Shown here piece after piece: positions 63,139 through 64,000 of a stretch of DNA of 64,000 bases. The stretch spans positions 115,313-179,312 of the forward strand of contig JACDOX010000369.1 of NCBI GenBank assembly GCA_014549065.1. Reading direction: 5' to 3'. The position numbers were made by a program, and so were the translations under genes. Under the pieces are notes generated by a model. It did not search any database, was not told where the DNA came from, and was given only the letters and a program-made list of their open reading frames with translations. This stretch comes from Cardinalis cardinalis. Taxonomy: Eukaryota > Chordata > Aves > Passeriformes > Cardinalidae. The stretch's first letter is position 1. Every line of letters starts with the position of its first letter.

Positions 63139-63614
63139 TGTGCACACAGATGAGAGAGGCTTTTGACCAGGAAAATAACTAGATATGGAATTTTATTACT
63201 TGCTGGAACATACTGCTGCTCAGGCATGGAGTGTGGCCAGACAAGTGTACTGATCAGCAATCTACTGACTTCAGTTGCCCCCTTTTATACCTTTGGTCCT
63301 CTCTTTTCCCACGTTTGTTCTTCCCTAAACCACTGAGATTCCTCCCTTTCCCTTCCTTTTACACATTTCTCTAAACATCTCATAATTGGCGTATGTTCCT
63401 CAAATGTTCTGTCCCTACAGGTGTCCCAAATCCCCAAATTACTGGCTCCTACTCATTCTGTAAAATGATGGAGGAACCATTCCTTTTGGCTCAGGACATG
63501 AGAGTTGCTTCTAGACACCAGGGCTGAGGTTCTCCTGAGCATTCTTTTCCGGGTGTGGTTCTTGGGATTTCTCTGCCTTCCATTGTGTCCTTGTGCTCCT
63601 TTTTAGTGTGCACA
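63139..63614 (-). mobile_element. LTR with inverted termini, minus strand
   Basis: The plus strand starts TGTGCACACAGATGAG and ends TTTTTAGTGTGCACA, giving 8-base inverted ends TGTGCACA. On the minus strand a TATA box (TATAAAAG, 63289-63282) and a polyadenylation signal (AATAAAA, 63197-63191) lie about 90 bases apart in the right order, as in a retroviral LTR, leaving a short U5. No target duplication is found and no primer-binding site is recognised next to it, so a solo LTR is likely. The family is not named. Confidence 0.7.
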
Positions 63615-64000
63615 GGTTTGCAACCTAACAAAGTTCTTTTGGGAGAAGTCAAAAAATGTAAAAAAACTATGCATTAGAAACAAACATTTTTCTTTAATTT
63701 TATTATAGTCAAAAATAGAGTCTATATAGTTATATATGAAGTAGGAAAAATTGTTCTAATACCAACAAATTGCTTTAAATTTTAGTAATTTACATCCTTA
63801 GACCNGTAGTGATGAAGCAAGTAGTGCTTTCAGTATGCTGAAGCCTCTGGTTTATCTGGTAGCAGTGTAGTCATCAAAATGCAATGAAAAGACATGGAAA
63901 AGCATAGACCAGTTATCTGTGTCAGATGCAGCAACAAAAACATATTNAAAAGACTCTAAAAGAAACAAGAACAACAACAAAATAACTTAAAAAGGCATTT
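63615..64000. other. AT-rich non-coding DNA to window end
   Basis: I see nothing beyond A-rich sequence; the window ends here without a feature boundary. Confidence 0.5.

Noticed and set aside
1..64000. CRISPR array, tRNA, rRNA or U6-type RNA gene
   Set aside because: Read through for regular spacer-repeat patterns and for familiar RNA gene blocks; none seen. A tRNAscan or Infernal run would be decisive.

Overview
This window looks like bird nuclear DNA, most likely from a songbird (passerine). The sequence is very AT-rich. It holds several truncated CR1 LINE copies whose tails or inner text match the avian CR1 3' region. It also holds several long terminal repeats (LTRs) whose text I recognise from memory as families common in songbird genomes. 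There is no bacterial or viral gene organisation. Single ambiguous bases are scattered through it, and one 285-base assembly gap lies at 24897-25181. Species and chromosome cannot be read from the sequence.

I find no intact protein-coding gene and no RNA gene. The long open frames are chance frames in AT-rich or low-complexity DNA, or fall inside transposon remnants. Two stretches on the minus strand have a good splice acceptor, an open frame and a plausible donor: 26282-26588 and, more weakly, 3814-4147. They are the only candidates for host exons. One 540-base open frame on the minus strand (39533-40072) has no recognised relative.

Layout. 1-25 kb is AT-rich non-coding DNA with a (TAGAA)n array at 2.2 kb, a regulatory-looking palindrome at 2.97 kb and three short CR1 pieces (8.9, 19.4 and 21.8 kb). 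25.6-26.2 kb is a solo LTR on the minus strand, beside the best exon candidate. 30.1 kb has a CR1 scrap. 32.1-33.9 kb is an endogenous-retrovirus cluster with two different LTRs. 43.6-44.4 kb is a CR1 copy split by a 391-bp solo LTR with a 6-bp target duplication. 45.2-47.4 kb is a decayed ERVL-type pol remnant followed by its LTR, and another LTR abuts this at 47.4-48.05 kb. A long (CCTT)n array lies at 49.8 kb and a longer CR1 fragment at 51.4-52.2 kb. 58.0-58.15 kb resembles an old amniote repeat. 58.3-61.4 kb is AT-rich, free of ambiguous bases and dense in TAATTA/ATTA motifs. 63.1-63.6 kb is an LTR on the minus strand with matching inverted ends.

Biologically this reads as an intergenic or large-intron region that has served as a landing site for retroelements over a long time. 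The nesting order can be partly read: the CR1 at 43.6 kb is older than the LTR inside it. I see no new defence, metabolic or regulatory system. The points most worth checking are the candidate exon at 26.3-26.6 kb, the irregular LTR junction at 47.4 kb and the possible conserved non-coding tract at 58.3-61.4 kb.
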